From the NCBI GenBank assembly GCA_007858575.1, contig CP042279.1, positions 3,784,501-3,848,500 of the forward strand: 64,000 bases of DNA. The letters are read 5' to 3'. Below, piece after piece: positions 29,168 to 38,954 of this stretch. The translations under genes and the position numbers were made by a program. The notes below the pieces were generated by a model. It was not told the DNA's origin and searched no databases. It saw nothing but the letters and a program-made list of their open reading frames with translations. Source of the stretch: Streptomyces sp. WAC08241. GTDB taxonomy: Bacteria; Actinomycetota; Actinomycetes; Streptomycetales; Streptomycetaceae. Position 1 is the stretch's first letter. Each line of letters opens with the position of its first letter.

Positions 29168-30307
29168 CCCGGGGCACCCACCCCTCGTCCTGGCGCGCCG
29201 GCTGCTCGTCGCCGCCGCGTCCGCGGGGTGGGCTTCTCCTGCTCTGCACCCTCGGCCACGCCCTCGGGCACCCGGAACAGTCCTCGGCCTCGGCGCTCCG
29301 GCTCCTCTGGTGCGTCCTGCCGCTCGCCGCCACCGTCCAGTTCGCGGTCGCGGTGGCCCGCACCGACCCCAGCACCCGGCCGCGCCCCGGGCTCTCCGCG
29401 ATCGGCCTCGGGCCGGCCCGGCTCACCCTGCTCGCCGCCGCCTCGACGGCCGTCACCTGCACGCTCGGCTCGGCGGTCGCGCTCCTGCTCTACCTGCACC
29501 TGCGCGGCGACCTCACGGGCCTGCCCTCGACGGGGCGGCCGCCGGGCTGCTCGCCGCCGACCAGCCGAGTGCCGCTCGCGGCCGTCCTCACCCTGCTCGC
29601 GGTCGTCCCCGTGACTGCCGCCGCGGCCGCGGCCCTGGCCCTGCGCCCCGCGCCGTGCCCACCGCGCCGGAGGGCGGGGAGGAGGCCGACGCGAGCATGC
29701 CGTCCGGGCTCCCGTGGGGCGTCGCCCTGGTCGCGATCGGCCTCGCCGTCGAGACGTACGCGGGGGCCGGAGCGGCGGCGGGGACGGCCTCCCGCTGCCG
29801 GGCCGCTTCGACGGCAGCCCGGCGGCCGTCCTGGCCGGCTGGATCCTCACCGCGATCGGCCTCGCCATGGCGGGCCCCGGCCTCGTCCACGCCTGCGGCC
29901 GCCTCCTCCAGGCGGTCCGCCCGGGCGCCGTCCGGCTGCTCGCCGGCCGCGTCCTGACGGCGGAGGCCCGCCGCGTCGGCCGGCCGCTCGGCGTGGTCTG
30001 CGCGGTGCTCTCCGGGATGCTCGCGGCGGCCACGGTGTACGCGTCGCACACGGACGCCGCCGCGTTCGGGCCGCTCACCGGCCTGGGCGCCACCCTGATC
30101 CTGGCCTGCACCGGCGCCACGCTCCTGACCGCGGCCCTGGAGTCCCGGCAGAGCCGCGCCCCCGTCACCGAGGCCCTCCTGCTCGTCGGCGCCCCGCCCG
30201 CGACCCTGCGCAGGGCGGCCCTCCTGCGCGCGGGCGCCCTGCTCGCCGTCTTCCTGCCCCTGACGTGGGCGGTGGCGGAACTGGCGGCGCTGCCGCTGAA
30301 GGGGTGA
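29149..30307 (+). CDS. FtsX-like ABC permease
   Basis: Partner permease with about eight hydrophobic segments, e.g. LLWCVLPLAATVQFAVAVA, LTLLAAASTAVTCTLGSAVA, AAVLTLLAVVPVTAAAAAAL, ILTAIGLAMAGPGLVHACG, and TGLGATLILACTGATLLTAA. C-terminus LLVGAPPATLRRAALLRAGA resembles FtsX cytoplasmic ends. GTG 29149 overlaps the ATPase gene by 19 bp. Several deletions (near 29185-29230, 29530, 29655, 29775). Substrate unknown. Confidence 0.75.
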
Positions 30308-30332
30308 CTCCGCGGCTCCTCGGGGCCCTCGC

Positions 30333-30980
30333 TCACTTCCGCCAGAACAGGTGGTGCGTGACCGTGCCGCCCGGACTGGGCACGACGTCGCGGTGGTAGC
30401 GGTCGAGGAGCTCGTCGGACGACTCCCAGAGCCGGGATCCGGAGCCGAGCTCCACCGGCGAGACCGCGACGTGCAGGGTGTCGACGAGGCCGGCGTCGAG
30501 GAACGCGCGGACGGTGGCGGCACCGCCGCCGAGCCGCACGTCCTTGCCGTCCGCCGCCTCCCGCGCCGCCGCGAGGGCGGTGGCCGGGTCGGCGTCGAGG
30601 AAGTGGAACGTGGTGTCGCCGAGCGCGAACGAGGGGCGCGGATGGTGGGTGAGGACGAACACCGGCGTGTGGAACGGCGGCTCGTCGCCCCACCAGCCGC
30701 GCCACTCGTGGTCCCGCCAGGGCCCGCGCTGGGGCCCGAACTTGTTGCGGCCCATGATCTCGGCGCCGATGTTCCGCCCGTAGTCCCGCGTCAGGTAGTC
30801 GTCGAGGCCGCGGCTGCCGCCGGGGTCGGTGCGCCGGGGCCAGCTCGCCGTGGCGCCGGCCCAGGCGAACATCGCCTCCGGGTCCGCGTGCCCGAAGGGC
30901 CGTTCGAGGCTCTGTCCCTCCCCGGCGCCGTACCCGTCGGACGAGACGTTGAAGTTCTGGACTCTGAGCAACTGGGCCAT
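30333..30980 (-). CDS. RibD C-terminal/dihydrofolate-reductase-like protein
   Basis: Intact 215 residues. Begins AQLLRVQNFNVSSDGYGAGE and has NIGAEIMGRNKFGP, PVFVLTHHPRPSFALGD, DVRLGGGAATVRAFLDAGLV and TLHVAVSPVELGSG, all typical of the YyaP/YwjB group of NADPH-binding reductase-fold proteins. True biochemical role unknown in most members. Convergent with the ABC permease. Confidence 0.88.
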   Translation of the reverse strand: MAQLLRVQNFNVSSDGYGAGEGQSLERPFGHADPEAMFAWAGATASWPRRTDPGGSRGLDDYLTRDYGRNIGAEIMGRNKFGPQRGPWRDHEWRGWWGDEPPFHTPVFVLTHHPRPSFALGDTTFHFLDADPATALAAAREAADGKDVRLGGGAATVRAFLDAGLVDTLHVAVSPVELGSGSRLWESSDELLDRYHRDVVPSPGGTVTHHLFWRK

Positions 30981-31091
30981 GGGGTTCCTCCCGTGCGGGA
31001 CGTGCCGGACGTGCGGGCGTGCGGACGGCGGAGACGCCGTACGTACGGGAGACTCCCCGGCGGGCGGAACTCATCGCGCCCGCGCTGCCCG

Positions 31092-32117
31092 CTACGGCGT
31101 GTCGTCGCCGAGCACCACCACGTCCTCCGGCCGGAAGGCGATCCCGGTCTCCGCGCCCTCCCCGGGCGCGTCCCGCAGCGGGATCTCGGCCTCCAGGGCG
31201 GGCCGCCGGCCGGCCGGAGCCGTACGACGACGTGGCTGCCCCGGAAGGTCCGGGACTCCACCGTTCAGGCCGGCCCGTCCCCGGCGGGGACCGGGCGCAC
31301 GCCGCCGGGGCGGACGAGGAGCCGCCGCTCGCCCTGCGGGGAGCCCTCCGGCACCGGGACCTTGCCCCAGACGGTCTCGGCGACCGTCCCGGTGACCCGG
31401 GCGGGCACCACGTTGTCGAAGCCGAGGAAGCGGGCGACGAACTCGGAGGCCGGGCGGCGCCACACCTCGACGGGCGTCCCCGACTGGGCGATCCGCCCGT
31501 CCCGCATGACCACGACCCGGTCCGCGAGCGCGAAGGCCTCGCCCTGGTCGTGGGTGACGGCGAGGACCGTCGTCCCCAGCCGCCCGAAAAGCTGCCGCAG
31601 CTCCACCACGAGCCGCTCCCGCAGGCCCCGGTCGAGCTGGCCGAGGGGCTCGTCGAGCATGAGCAGCTGGGGCCGGGGCGCGAGCGCCCGGGCCAGGGCC
31701 ACCCGCTGCTGCTCGCCGCCGGAGAGCGCGGCGACGGACCGCCGCCCGGCGCCCGGCAGGCCGACGAGGTCGAGCAGCTCCCGCACCCGCTCCGTCCGCT
31801 CGGCTTCCCTCGCCCCGCATCCGCAGGCCGAAGGCGACGTTGCCGCCGACGTCCCGCTGCGGGAAGAGCTGGTGGTCCTGGAACATGAGCCCGACGCCCC
31901 GCCGGTGCGTCGGCACCCCGGCCTGGTCGGCGCCGTCGAGGAACACCCGGCCGCCGTCGAGCGGCTGGAGGCCCGCGACGGCCCGCAGCAGCGTGGACTT
32001 GCCGCTGCCGCTGGGGCCGAGCACACACACGGTCTCGTGGTCGGCGACCTCCAGGTCCACGGCGTCGAGCACGGCCCGCGCCCCGAACCGTACGGTCGCC
32101 CCGTCGAGTCTCAGCAT
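31092..32117 (-). CDS. thiQ: Thiamine-type ABC transporter ATPase
   Basis: CUT/thiamine-family ATPase: Walker A LGPSGSGKSTLLRAV, signature LSGGEQQRVALARALA, Walker B LLMLDEPLGQLD, H-loop AVTHDQGEA, then a TOBE domain ending EDVVVLGDDTP. An in-frame TGA at 31267-31265 interrupts the TOBE domain, and homology resumes at once. One shift near 31815, another near 31210. ATG 32117 overlaps the permease stop (TGATG). Assigned to thiamine because the operon starts with a TPP riboswitch. Confidence 0.82.
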   Translation of the reverse strand: MLRLDGATVRFGARAVLDAVDLEVADHETVCVLGPSGSGKSTLLRAVAGLQPLDGGRVFLDGADQAGVPTHRRGVGLMFQDHQLFPQRDVGGNVAFGLRMRGEGSRADGAGAGAARPRRPAGRRAAVRRRALRRRAAAGGPGPGARAPAPAAHARRAPRPARPGPAGAARGGAAAAFRAAGDDGPRRHPRPGRGLRARGPGRGHAGRADRPVGDARRGVAPPGLRVRRPLPRLRQRGARPGHRDGRRDRLGQGPGAGGLPAGRAAAPRPPRRRAPGPRRGRAGLNGGVPDLPGQPRRRTAPAGRRPALEAEIPLRDAPGEGAETGIAFRPEDVVVLGDDTP

Positions 32118-33729
32118 CAGAACTCCCCGGAGGTCCGGTCGGTGCGGAGCCGTTCGAGCAGCAGCAGGGACACCGCGCACACCACCATCAGAATCGTCGA
32201 GAGGGCCATCGCCTGGCCGTAGTTGAGCTCGCCGGGCCGGCTGAGCAGCCGGGCGACCGCGACCGGCAGCGTCGGGCTGTCGGGCCGGGCGATGAACACG
32301 GTCGCGCCGAACTCGCCGAGCGAGACGGCGAACGCGAAGCCGGCCGCGACGAGCAGCGCCCGCCGCACCAGCGGCAGGTCCACCTCCCGCCAGGCCCGCC
32401 ACGGCGAGGCGCCGAGCACGGCCGCCGCCTCCCGCAGCCTCTCGTCGACCGCGCGCAGGACCGGCAGCATCGTCCGGACGACGAAGGGGACGCCGACGAG
32501 GGCCTGCGCGAGCGGGACGAGGATCCAGCTCGCGCGCAGGTCGAACGGCGGCTCGTCGAGCGTGATGAGGAAGCCGAAGCCGACGGTGACGGCGGAGACG
32601 CCCAGCGGCAGCATCAGCAGCGCGTCGAAGCCCCGGACGAGCCGCCCCGCCCGCCGGGTGAGCGCCGCCGCCGCGAGCCCGCCGATCACGACGGCGATGG
32701 CGGTGGCGGCCAGCGCGTACCGCAGCGAGTTCCCGATCGCCTCCAGGGGCGGCACCAGGAAGGTCCCGCTCTCGTCGAGCGAGCCGAGCGCCCGGTAGTA
32801 GCCGAGCCCGTACCCCCGGGGCCGGCGAACGACCGCTCCACGAGCACCCCGAGCGGCAGCAGGATCAGGAGGGCCACCGAGACGAGGACGCCGCCGAGCA
32901 GCGCCCACTGCCCGGCGCCGCGCGGCCGGCGCGCGGTCCGCTCCGGCGGTACGAGCCGCAGCGCGGTCTCCCGCCGCCGTACCGTCCACGCGTGCAGGGC
33001 GAGGATCGCGCCGACCGCGACGAACTGCACGAGGGTGAGGACGGCCGCCGTCGGCAGGTCGAGCAGCCGGGCGGTCTGCCGGTAGATCTCCGCCTCCAGG
33101 GTCGTGTACGCGTCCCCGCCGAGGATCTGCACGACGCCGAAGGAGGTGAAGGTGAAGAGGAAGACCATCAGGGCCGCCGCCGACACGGCCGGGACGAGCG
33201 CGGGCAGCGTCACCGTCCGCCAGGCCGTGAAGCGCGAGGCGCCGAGGACCCGGGCGGCCTCCTCCTGGCGCGGGTCGAGCTGCGCCCAGAGGCCGCCGAC
33301 GGTCCGGACGACGACCGCGTAGTTGAAGAAGACGTGGGCGAGCAGGATCGCCCACACGCTCGTGTCGAGCCGCAGCCCCCACAGCTCGTCGGTGAGCCCG
33401 TTCCGGCCGACGAGGGCCAGGAAGGCGGTGCCGACCAGGACGGTGGGCAGCACGAACGGCACCGTGACCACGGCCCGCAGGACGGTCTTGCCGGGGAAGT
33501 CGAAGCGGGCGAAGACGTACGCGCCGGGCAGCGCGACGAGCAGGGTGAGGCCGGTGGAGGCGAGGGCCTGCCAGGCGGTGAAGCCGAGCACGTCGAGGAT
33601 GTCCGGCCGGCTCAGCGTCTCGCCGATCCGGCCGAACCGCCAGTCGCCGTCGGGCCGCAGCCCCCGGTCCACGATGGACACGACGGGCCACGCGAAGAAC
33701 ACCGCGAAGAACGCGACGGGCAGGGCCAT
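32117..33729 (-). CDS. thiP: Thiamine-type ABC transporter double permease
   Basis: Two fused six-helix permease units, about 535 residues. First EAA loop EEAARVLGASRFTAWRTVTL, second REAAAVLGASPWRAWREVDL. Start taken at ATG 33729, although an upstream extension (GNAARLGL) looks native, so a start may be hidden by an error. One shift near 32820 (after VERSFAG). Follows the binding-protein gene by about 40 bp and overlaps the ATPase gene. Confidence 0.85.
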
Positions 33730-33767
33730 GAGCCCGAGCCGCGCCGCGTTCCCGCGCGCGTCGCGCC

Positions 33768-34861
33768 TTACTTCAGGACGAGCGACGACCACTGCTGGAT
33801 CCACGCGTCGCGCTTCTCGGCGATCTTCCCGGGCTCCATGGTCTCCGGCTTCTCCACGACCACGCCGTGCTTCGTGAACAGCTCGGGCAGGGCCGCGTCC
33901 TTCGCCACCGGGTTGACGAACATCTGGAGCGGCATGTCCTCCTGGAACTTCTTCGAGATCAGGAAGTCGATCAGCGCCTTGCCGCCCTCGGGGTTCTTCG
34001 CCCCGTTCAGCAGGCCCGCGAACTCGGTCTGCCGGAAGCAGGTGCCGGTGGAGACGCCGGTGGGCGCCACCTTCGGCTGCGGCTCGCCGTACAGCACCTC
34101 GACCGGCGGGCTGGAGGCGTACGACACGACCAGCGGCCGGTCGCCCTTGGCCTGCTTGCCGCCGGCCGAGCCGGAGAACTCCTGGTTGTAGGCGAGCTCC
34201 CAACTGTCGACGGTCTTCACGCCGTTGGCCCTGAGCTTCTTCCAGTAGTCCTGCCAGCCGTCGTCGCCGTACTTGGCGGCCGTGCCGAGGAGGAAGCCGA
34301 GGCCCGGGAGGAGCGCTCCGGGTTCTCGACGACGAGCAGGTCCCTGTACGCCGGCTTCGCCAGGTCGTCGAAGGTCACCGGCGGCGCCAGCTTCTTGTCG
34401 GCGAAGTACTTCTTGTCGTAGTTGACGCAGATGTCGCCGGAGTCGATCGGGGTGACCCGGTCCTCCTTGTCGAGGCGGTACTCCGCCGGGACCCGGTCCA
34501 GGCCCTTCGCCTCGTACGGCACGAAGATCCCGTTGTCGAGGGCGCGGGAGAGCAGGGTGTTGTCGACGCCGAAGAAGACGTCGCCCTGCGGGGAGCCCTT
34601 GGTCAGGATCTCCTTGTTGACGGCCTCGCCGGCGTCCCCGGCCTTGAGGACCTTGACGGTGAACCCGGTCCGCTTCGTGAACTCGGCCAGGACCTCCTTG
34701 GAGGCGTTGAACGAGTCGTGGCTGACCAGGGTCACGGTCTTCGGCGCGGGCGCGCCGGACTTGCTGGCGGCCCCGCCGGCGTCGTCGGTGCCGCAGGCGG
34801 CGAGGGCGGTGACGCCGAGCGCCGCGAGGACCGCGACGGCGGCCCGCTTCTTGATGCTCAC
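33768..34861 (-). CDS. thiB: Thiamine-binding lipoprotein of the ABC transporter
   Basis: Extracellular binding lipoprotein. Signal AVAVLAALGVTALAAC with lipobox LAAC; mature domain has VSHDSFNASKEVLAEF, PQGDVFFGVDNTLLSRALD and WELAYNQEFSG, patterns of the ThiB/TbpA family. GTG 34861 follows AGGAGG with a 6-base spacer. One shift near 34318. First gene of thiBPQ; expression should be controlled by the upstream riboswitch. Confidence 0.85.
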
Positions 34862-34901
34862 TGGATTCCTCCTGGGTGGGACCAGGAAGAGACGTAGCCC
34901 C

Positions 34902-34929
34902 GCCCGCGTCCGGCGGACCGGACGCGGGC
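34902..34929 (-). promoter_or_regulatory. Expression-platform hairpin between riboswitch and thiB
   Basis: Perfect 12-bp GC stem (GCCCGCGTCCGG with CCGGACGCGGGC, loop CGGA), located 41-68 bases upstream of the thiB GTG. No U-tract follows. It may act as a terminator or as part of a switch that exposes or hides the AGGAGG. Confidence 0.65.
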
Positions 34930-34954
34930 AGGGCGCAACAGCTCGAGTTACGAC

Positions 34955-35046
34955 CGAACTCCCTACCCAGAATGACCTGGGCGAGGTTCAGAGGGTCTGC
35001 GGTCTGACGGTCACCGCACTCTCAGCGCTGTGGCGCTCCCCTGTCG
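34955..35046 (-). promoter_or_regulatory. TPP riboswitch (THI element)
   Basis: Read on the minus strand the element contains GGAGCGCCACAGCGCTGAGA (CUGAGA at 35025-35020), ACCCTCTGAACCT, CCAGGTCATTCTGG and TAGGGAG, in the order and spacing of the thiamine pyrophosphate aptamer. It lies 94 bases upstream of the thiB start. High TPP should repress the thiBPQ uptake operon. Confidence 0.9.
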
Positions 35047-35100
35047 GAATGATTCCTGTCGGAATGGCTATGAAGATGTGTTCGAGCCCAGAGTACAAGG

Positions 35101-36205
35101 TCAGCGTTCGGCGGCCGCGAGCTGTCCACAGGCGCCGTCGATCTCCTGGCCCCGGGTGTCGCGCACGGTCACCGGCACGCCGTGGCGGGCGATGGCCTCG
35201 ACGAACGCCTTCTCGTCCTCCGGGCGGGAGGCGGTCCACTTCGACCCGGGCGTCGGGTTCAGCGGGATCAGGTTGACGTGCACCCGCTTGCCCTTGAGCA
35301 GCCTGCCGAGCAGGTCGCCGCGCCAGGCCTGGTCGTTGATGTCCCGGATGAGGGCGTACTCGATGGAGATCCGGCGCCCGGACTTCTCCGCGTACTCCCA
35401 GGCCGCGTCGAGGACCTCCCGCACCTTCCAGCGCGTGTTGACGGGCACGAGGGTGTCGCGCAGCTCGTCGTCCGGGGCGTGCAGGGAGACCGCGAGGCGG
35501 CACTTGAAGCCCTCGTCGGCGAAGCGCAGCATGGCGGGCACGAGTCCGACGGTGGAGACGGTGATGCCGCGCTGGGACAGGCCCAGGCCGTCCGGCTCGG
35601 GGTCGGTGAGGCGGCGGATGGCGCCGACGACCCGCTTGTAGTTGGCGAGCGGCTCGCCCATGCCCATGAACACGATGTTCGACAGGCGCGCCGGGCCGCC
35701 GGGGACCTCGCCGTCGCGCAGGGCCCGCATGCCGTCGACGATCTGGTGCACGATCTCGGCGGTCGACAGGTTCCGGTCGAGGCCGGCCTGTCCGGTCGCG
35801 CAGAACGGGCAGTTCATCCCGCAGCCGGCCTGCGAGGAGATGCACATGGTCACCCGGTCCGGGTAGCGCATGAGCACCGACTCCACGAGCGTGCCGTCGT
35901 GCAGCCGCCACAGGGTCTTGCGGGTGGTGTCGTCGTCGCACGAGATGTGCCGCACCACGGACATCAGGTCGGGCAGCAGCTCCCCGGCCAGCTTCTCCCG
36001 CGAGGCGGCCGGGATGTCGGTCCACTCGGCGGGGTCGTGTGCGTACCGCGCGAAGTAGTGCGTGGACAACTGCTTGGCGCGGAAGGGCTTCTCGCCGATC
36101 GCGGCGACGGCCTCCTTCGCTCGGCGGGCGTGAGGTCGGCGAGGTGCCGCGGCGGCTTCTTGGCTCCGCGGGGGCGACGAAAGTGAGTTCTCCGGGCTTG
36201 GGCAT
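35101..36205 (-). CDS. rlmN: 23S rRNA/tRNA adenine-C2 methyltransferase RlmN
   Basis: Radical SAM enzyme methylating 23S rRNA A2503 and tRNA A37. Radical-SAM cluster CGMNCPFCATGQAG (CxxxCxxC), MGMGEPLANY, and the catalytic C-terminal Cys in EIDGACGQLAAAER. ATG 36205 (MPKPGELTFV). One shift near 36120, in the N-terminal region. About 368 residues. Confidence 0.96.
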
Positions 36206-36284
36206 GGTGCTACCAGTGTCGCAGAGATACGAAGAGGGACCCGCCGTCCTGTGGACAACGGGCCCTCGTCCGAAGAACCGCAGG

Positions 36285-37381
36285 TCAGCCGGTACCCACG
36301 AACAGCGCGAGCAGCAGCCACACCACCGGCGCCGTCGGCAGCAGCGAGTCCAGCCGGTCCATGATGCCGCCGTGGCCGGGCAGCAGCGTGCCCATGTCCT
36401 TGATGCCCAGGTCGCGCTTGATCATCGACTCGCCGAGGTCGCCGAGCGTCGCGCTCGCCGCCACCGCGAGGCCGAGGATCAGGCCCTGCCACCAGACCCC
36501 GTCGTCGATCATGAACTGCATGCACAGCGCGCCCGCCGCCATCGCGAACGTCACCGCGCCGACCAGGCCCTCGCGGGTCTTGCCGGGCTGATCCTCGGCG
36601 CCAGCTTGCGCTTGCCGAAGCGCCAGCCGATCGCGTACGCCCCGGTGTCGCTGACCACCGTCAGGAGCAGGAAGGTCAGCACCCGCCACGGGCCGTCGTC
36701 CGCGGCGAGCAGCAGCGACACGAACGTCGCCAGGAACGGCACGTAGAACGCGGCGAACACGCCCGCCGTGACGTCCTTCAGATAGCCCTCGGGCGGCTCC
36801 GTCATGCGCCAGACCAGGACCGCGAGCGCCGTCAGGGCCATCGCGACCCAGGCGCCCTCGGCACCGCGCACGTACCCGGCGACGACCATCGCCGCGCCGC
36901 CGACCGCGAGCGGCACCAGCGGCGCCTTGATCTGCTTGCGCTCCTGGAGCCGGGAGGTCAGCTCCCACAGCCCGACCACCACGGCGACCGCGACCACTCC
37001 GACGAAGGCCGCCTTCCAGATGAACAGGGAGGCGATGATGACGGCGCCGAGACCGACCCCGACCCCTATGGCCGCGCTCAGGTCGCGCCCCGCGCTCTTC
37101 TTCTGCCGTGGCGCCGGCGGCGCGGGCGGCGGAGGCGGGGTGCGGCTGGACATGGGCTCTGCGGGTGCTCGTGCGGGGTCTCGTCACGGAACAGGGGACC
37201 GCTCGGGTGAGCGGCCCCCGGCCGTGACCGTCCTGGAATCCGCCGGCGGGAACGTCGGGCACGATGGGCATGGGGCGAGTCTGCGCCGCCGGATGTCCTC
37301 GTGGGCGGGACCCGCCGGGGCGGGCCCCTGGTGGTCCCCGCGGCCGGAACCGGCCGGGGCATCCCAGGAAGAGTCGTTCAT
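36285..37381 (-). CDS. cdsA: Phosphatidate cytidylyltransferase CdsA with long hydrophilic N-terminus
   Basis: Makes CDP-diacylglycerol from phosphatidate and CTP at the membrane. The conserved end LGDLGESMIKRDLGIKDMGT...PGHGGIMDRLDSLL carries the CDS signature. Helices include AAIGVGVGLGAVIIASLFIW. The start is taken at ATG 37381 (MNDSSWDAPAG), overlapping the frr stop as TGATG, because MPIVPDVPAGGFQDG and GPLFRDETPHEHPQ of the Streptomyces N-terminal tail are found in other frames downstream. An ATG at 37153 would miss this tail. Shifts near 37290, 37200, 37160 and 36585. Confidence 0.93.
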
Positions 37382-37937
37382 CAGACCTCGAGCAGCTCGG
37401 CTTCCTTGTGCTTGAGCAGCTCGTCCACCTGCGCGACGTACTTCGCGGTGGTGTCGTCGAGCTCCTTCTCCCGCGACGGCCCTCGTCCTCGCCGACCTCG
37501 CCGTCCTTGACGAGCTTGTCGATGGTCTCCTTGGCCTTGCGGCGCACCGAGCGGATCGAGATCTTCGAGTCCTCGGCCTTGCCCTTGGCGACCTTGATGT
37601 ACTCGCGGCGGCGCTCCTCGGTCAGCTCGGGGAACACCACCCGGATGATGTTGCCGTCGTTGCTCGGGTTGACGCCGAGGTCGGAGTCGCGGATCGCCTG
37701 CTCGATGTTGCGCAGCGCGCTCTTGTCGAACGGGGTCACCACGGCCATCCGCGGCTCGGGCACCGAGAAGGACGCGAGCTGGTTGATGGGGGTGAGGGCG
37801 CCGTAGTACTCCGCCACGATCTTGTTGAACATCGCCGGGTGCGCACGGCCGGTGCGGATCGCGGCGAAGTCCTCCTTGGCGACCACGACGGCCTTCTCCA
37901 TCTTCTCCTCGGCCTCGAGGAGGGTCTCTTCGATCAC
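37381..37937 (-). CDS. frr: Ribosome recycling factor
   Basis: Splits post-termination ribosomes with EF-G. Family stretches: AIRTGRAHPAMFNKI, LRNIEQAIRDSDLGVNPSND, FPELTEERRREYIKVAK, and SIRSVRRKAKETIDKL. GTG 37937 is favoured because AGGAG lies 6 bases upstream (GTG 37940 would be too close). One shift near 37478 inside the C-terminal helix. 185 residues, standard length. Confidence 0.96.
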
Positions 37938-38031
37938 CACATGCTCCTGCGTGTCGTCGCGTTGTGTCCTGCACGGTGTACGACCGGCAGGGTTGTCGTC
38001 CAGCCCCGTGCGGGGCGGTTCCCGGTTCGGG

Positions 38032-38793
38032 TCAGGCCCGGGTGCCCTGGTCGCTCACGAGCGTGCCGATCTTCTCACCCTTCACCGCGCGCGCGATATT
38101 GCCCTCGGCGAGCAGTTCGAAGACGAGGATCGGGAGGTTGTTGTCCCGGCACAGGGTGACGGCGGTGGCGTCGGCGACCTTGAGGTCGCGGGCGATCACC
38201 TCGCCGTACTCGAGCGCGTCGAACTTGACCGCGTCGGGGTTGCGCTTCGGGTCGGAGTCGTACACGCCGTCGACGCCGTTCTTGCCCATGAGCAGGGCCT
38301 CGGCGTCGATCTCCAGGGCGCGCTGGGCGGCGGTGGTGTCCGTGGAGAAGTACGGCATGCCCATGCCCGCGCCGAAGATGACCACACGGCCCTTCTCCAG
38401 GTGGCGCACGGCGCGCAGCGGGATGTACGGCTCGGCGACCTGGCCCATGGTGATGGCGGTCTGGACGCGGGAGTCGATGCCTCCTTCTCCAGGAAGTCCT
38501 GGAGGGCGAGGCAGTTCATCACGGTGCCGAGCATGCCCATGTAGTCGGAGCGGGCCCGGTCCATGCCGCGCTGCTGGAGTTCGGCGCCACGGAAGAAGTT
38601 GCCCCGCCGATCACGATCGCGATCTCCGCGCCGTCGCGGACGACGGCCGCGATCTCGCGCGCGATGGCGTGCACGACGTCGGGGTCGACGCCCAGGCCGG
38701 TACCGCCGGAGAAGGCTTCTCCGGACAGCTTCAGCATGTAGCGGCCGGCCTTTTGCCGTTGTTGTCGTCGCCCTGTACGGCGCCCTGGTTCAT
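38032..38793 (-). CDS. pyrH: Uridylate kinase
   Basis: UMP + ATP to UDP. Motifs: LKLSGEAFSGG (N-terminal ATP/UMP loop), IVIGGGNFFRG after repair, DYMGMLGTVMNCLAL, RVVIFGAGMGMPYFSTDTTA, and LMGKNGVDGVYDSDPK. ATG 38793 (MNQGAVQGDDNNGK) follows GGAG. Three deletions: an A5 run (38755), a G5 run (38604) and near 38479. About 253 residues. Confidence 0.95.
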
Positions 38794-38817
38794 GGAGCTC
38801 TCCTCGTGCACATACGA

Positions 38818-38869
38818 AGGAGGCCATTGCCTTGGGTCCTCGCGGTATCCCGTGCGGCAATGGCCTCCT
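38818..38869 (-). terminator. Long stem-loop between tsf and pyrH
   Basis: Perfect 14-bp stem AGGAGGCCATTGCC / GGCAATGGCCTCCT with a 24-base interior that can pair further. Lies 86 bases after the tsf stop and 25 bases before pyrH. Probable terminator or attenuator separating rpsB-tsf from pyrH-frr. Confidence 0.7.
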
Positions 38870-38954
38870 CGTCAGATCTGCGGTCGTCCTGCGCGGGCGC
38901 GGACGACTGCTTCAGACCCTACCGGTCCGGTGTCCGTCGCGTTCGCGACCGGAC

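Noticed and set aside
34988..36205. rlmN continuing over the thiB leader to 34988
   Set aside because: The frame passes the true TGA at 35103-35101 only via a shift; the extra residues are the antisense of the TPP aptamer.
37194..37218. Hairpin GGGGACCGCTC/GAGCGGCCCC as a terminator between frr and cdsA
   Set aside because: It lies inside the repaired cdsA N-terminal coding tail; the genes overlap (TGATG), so a terminator there is unlikely.
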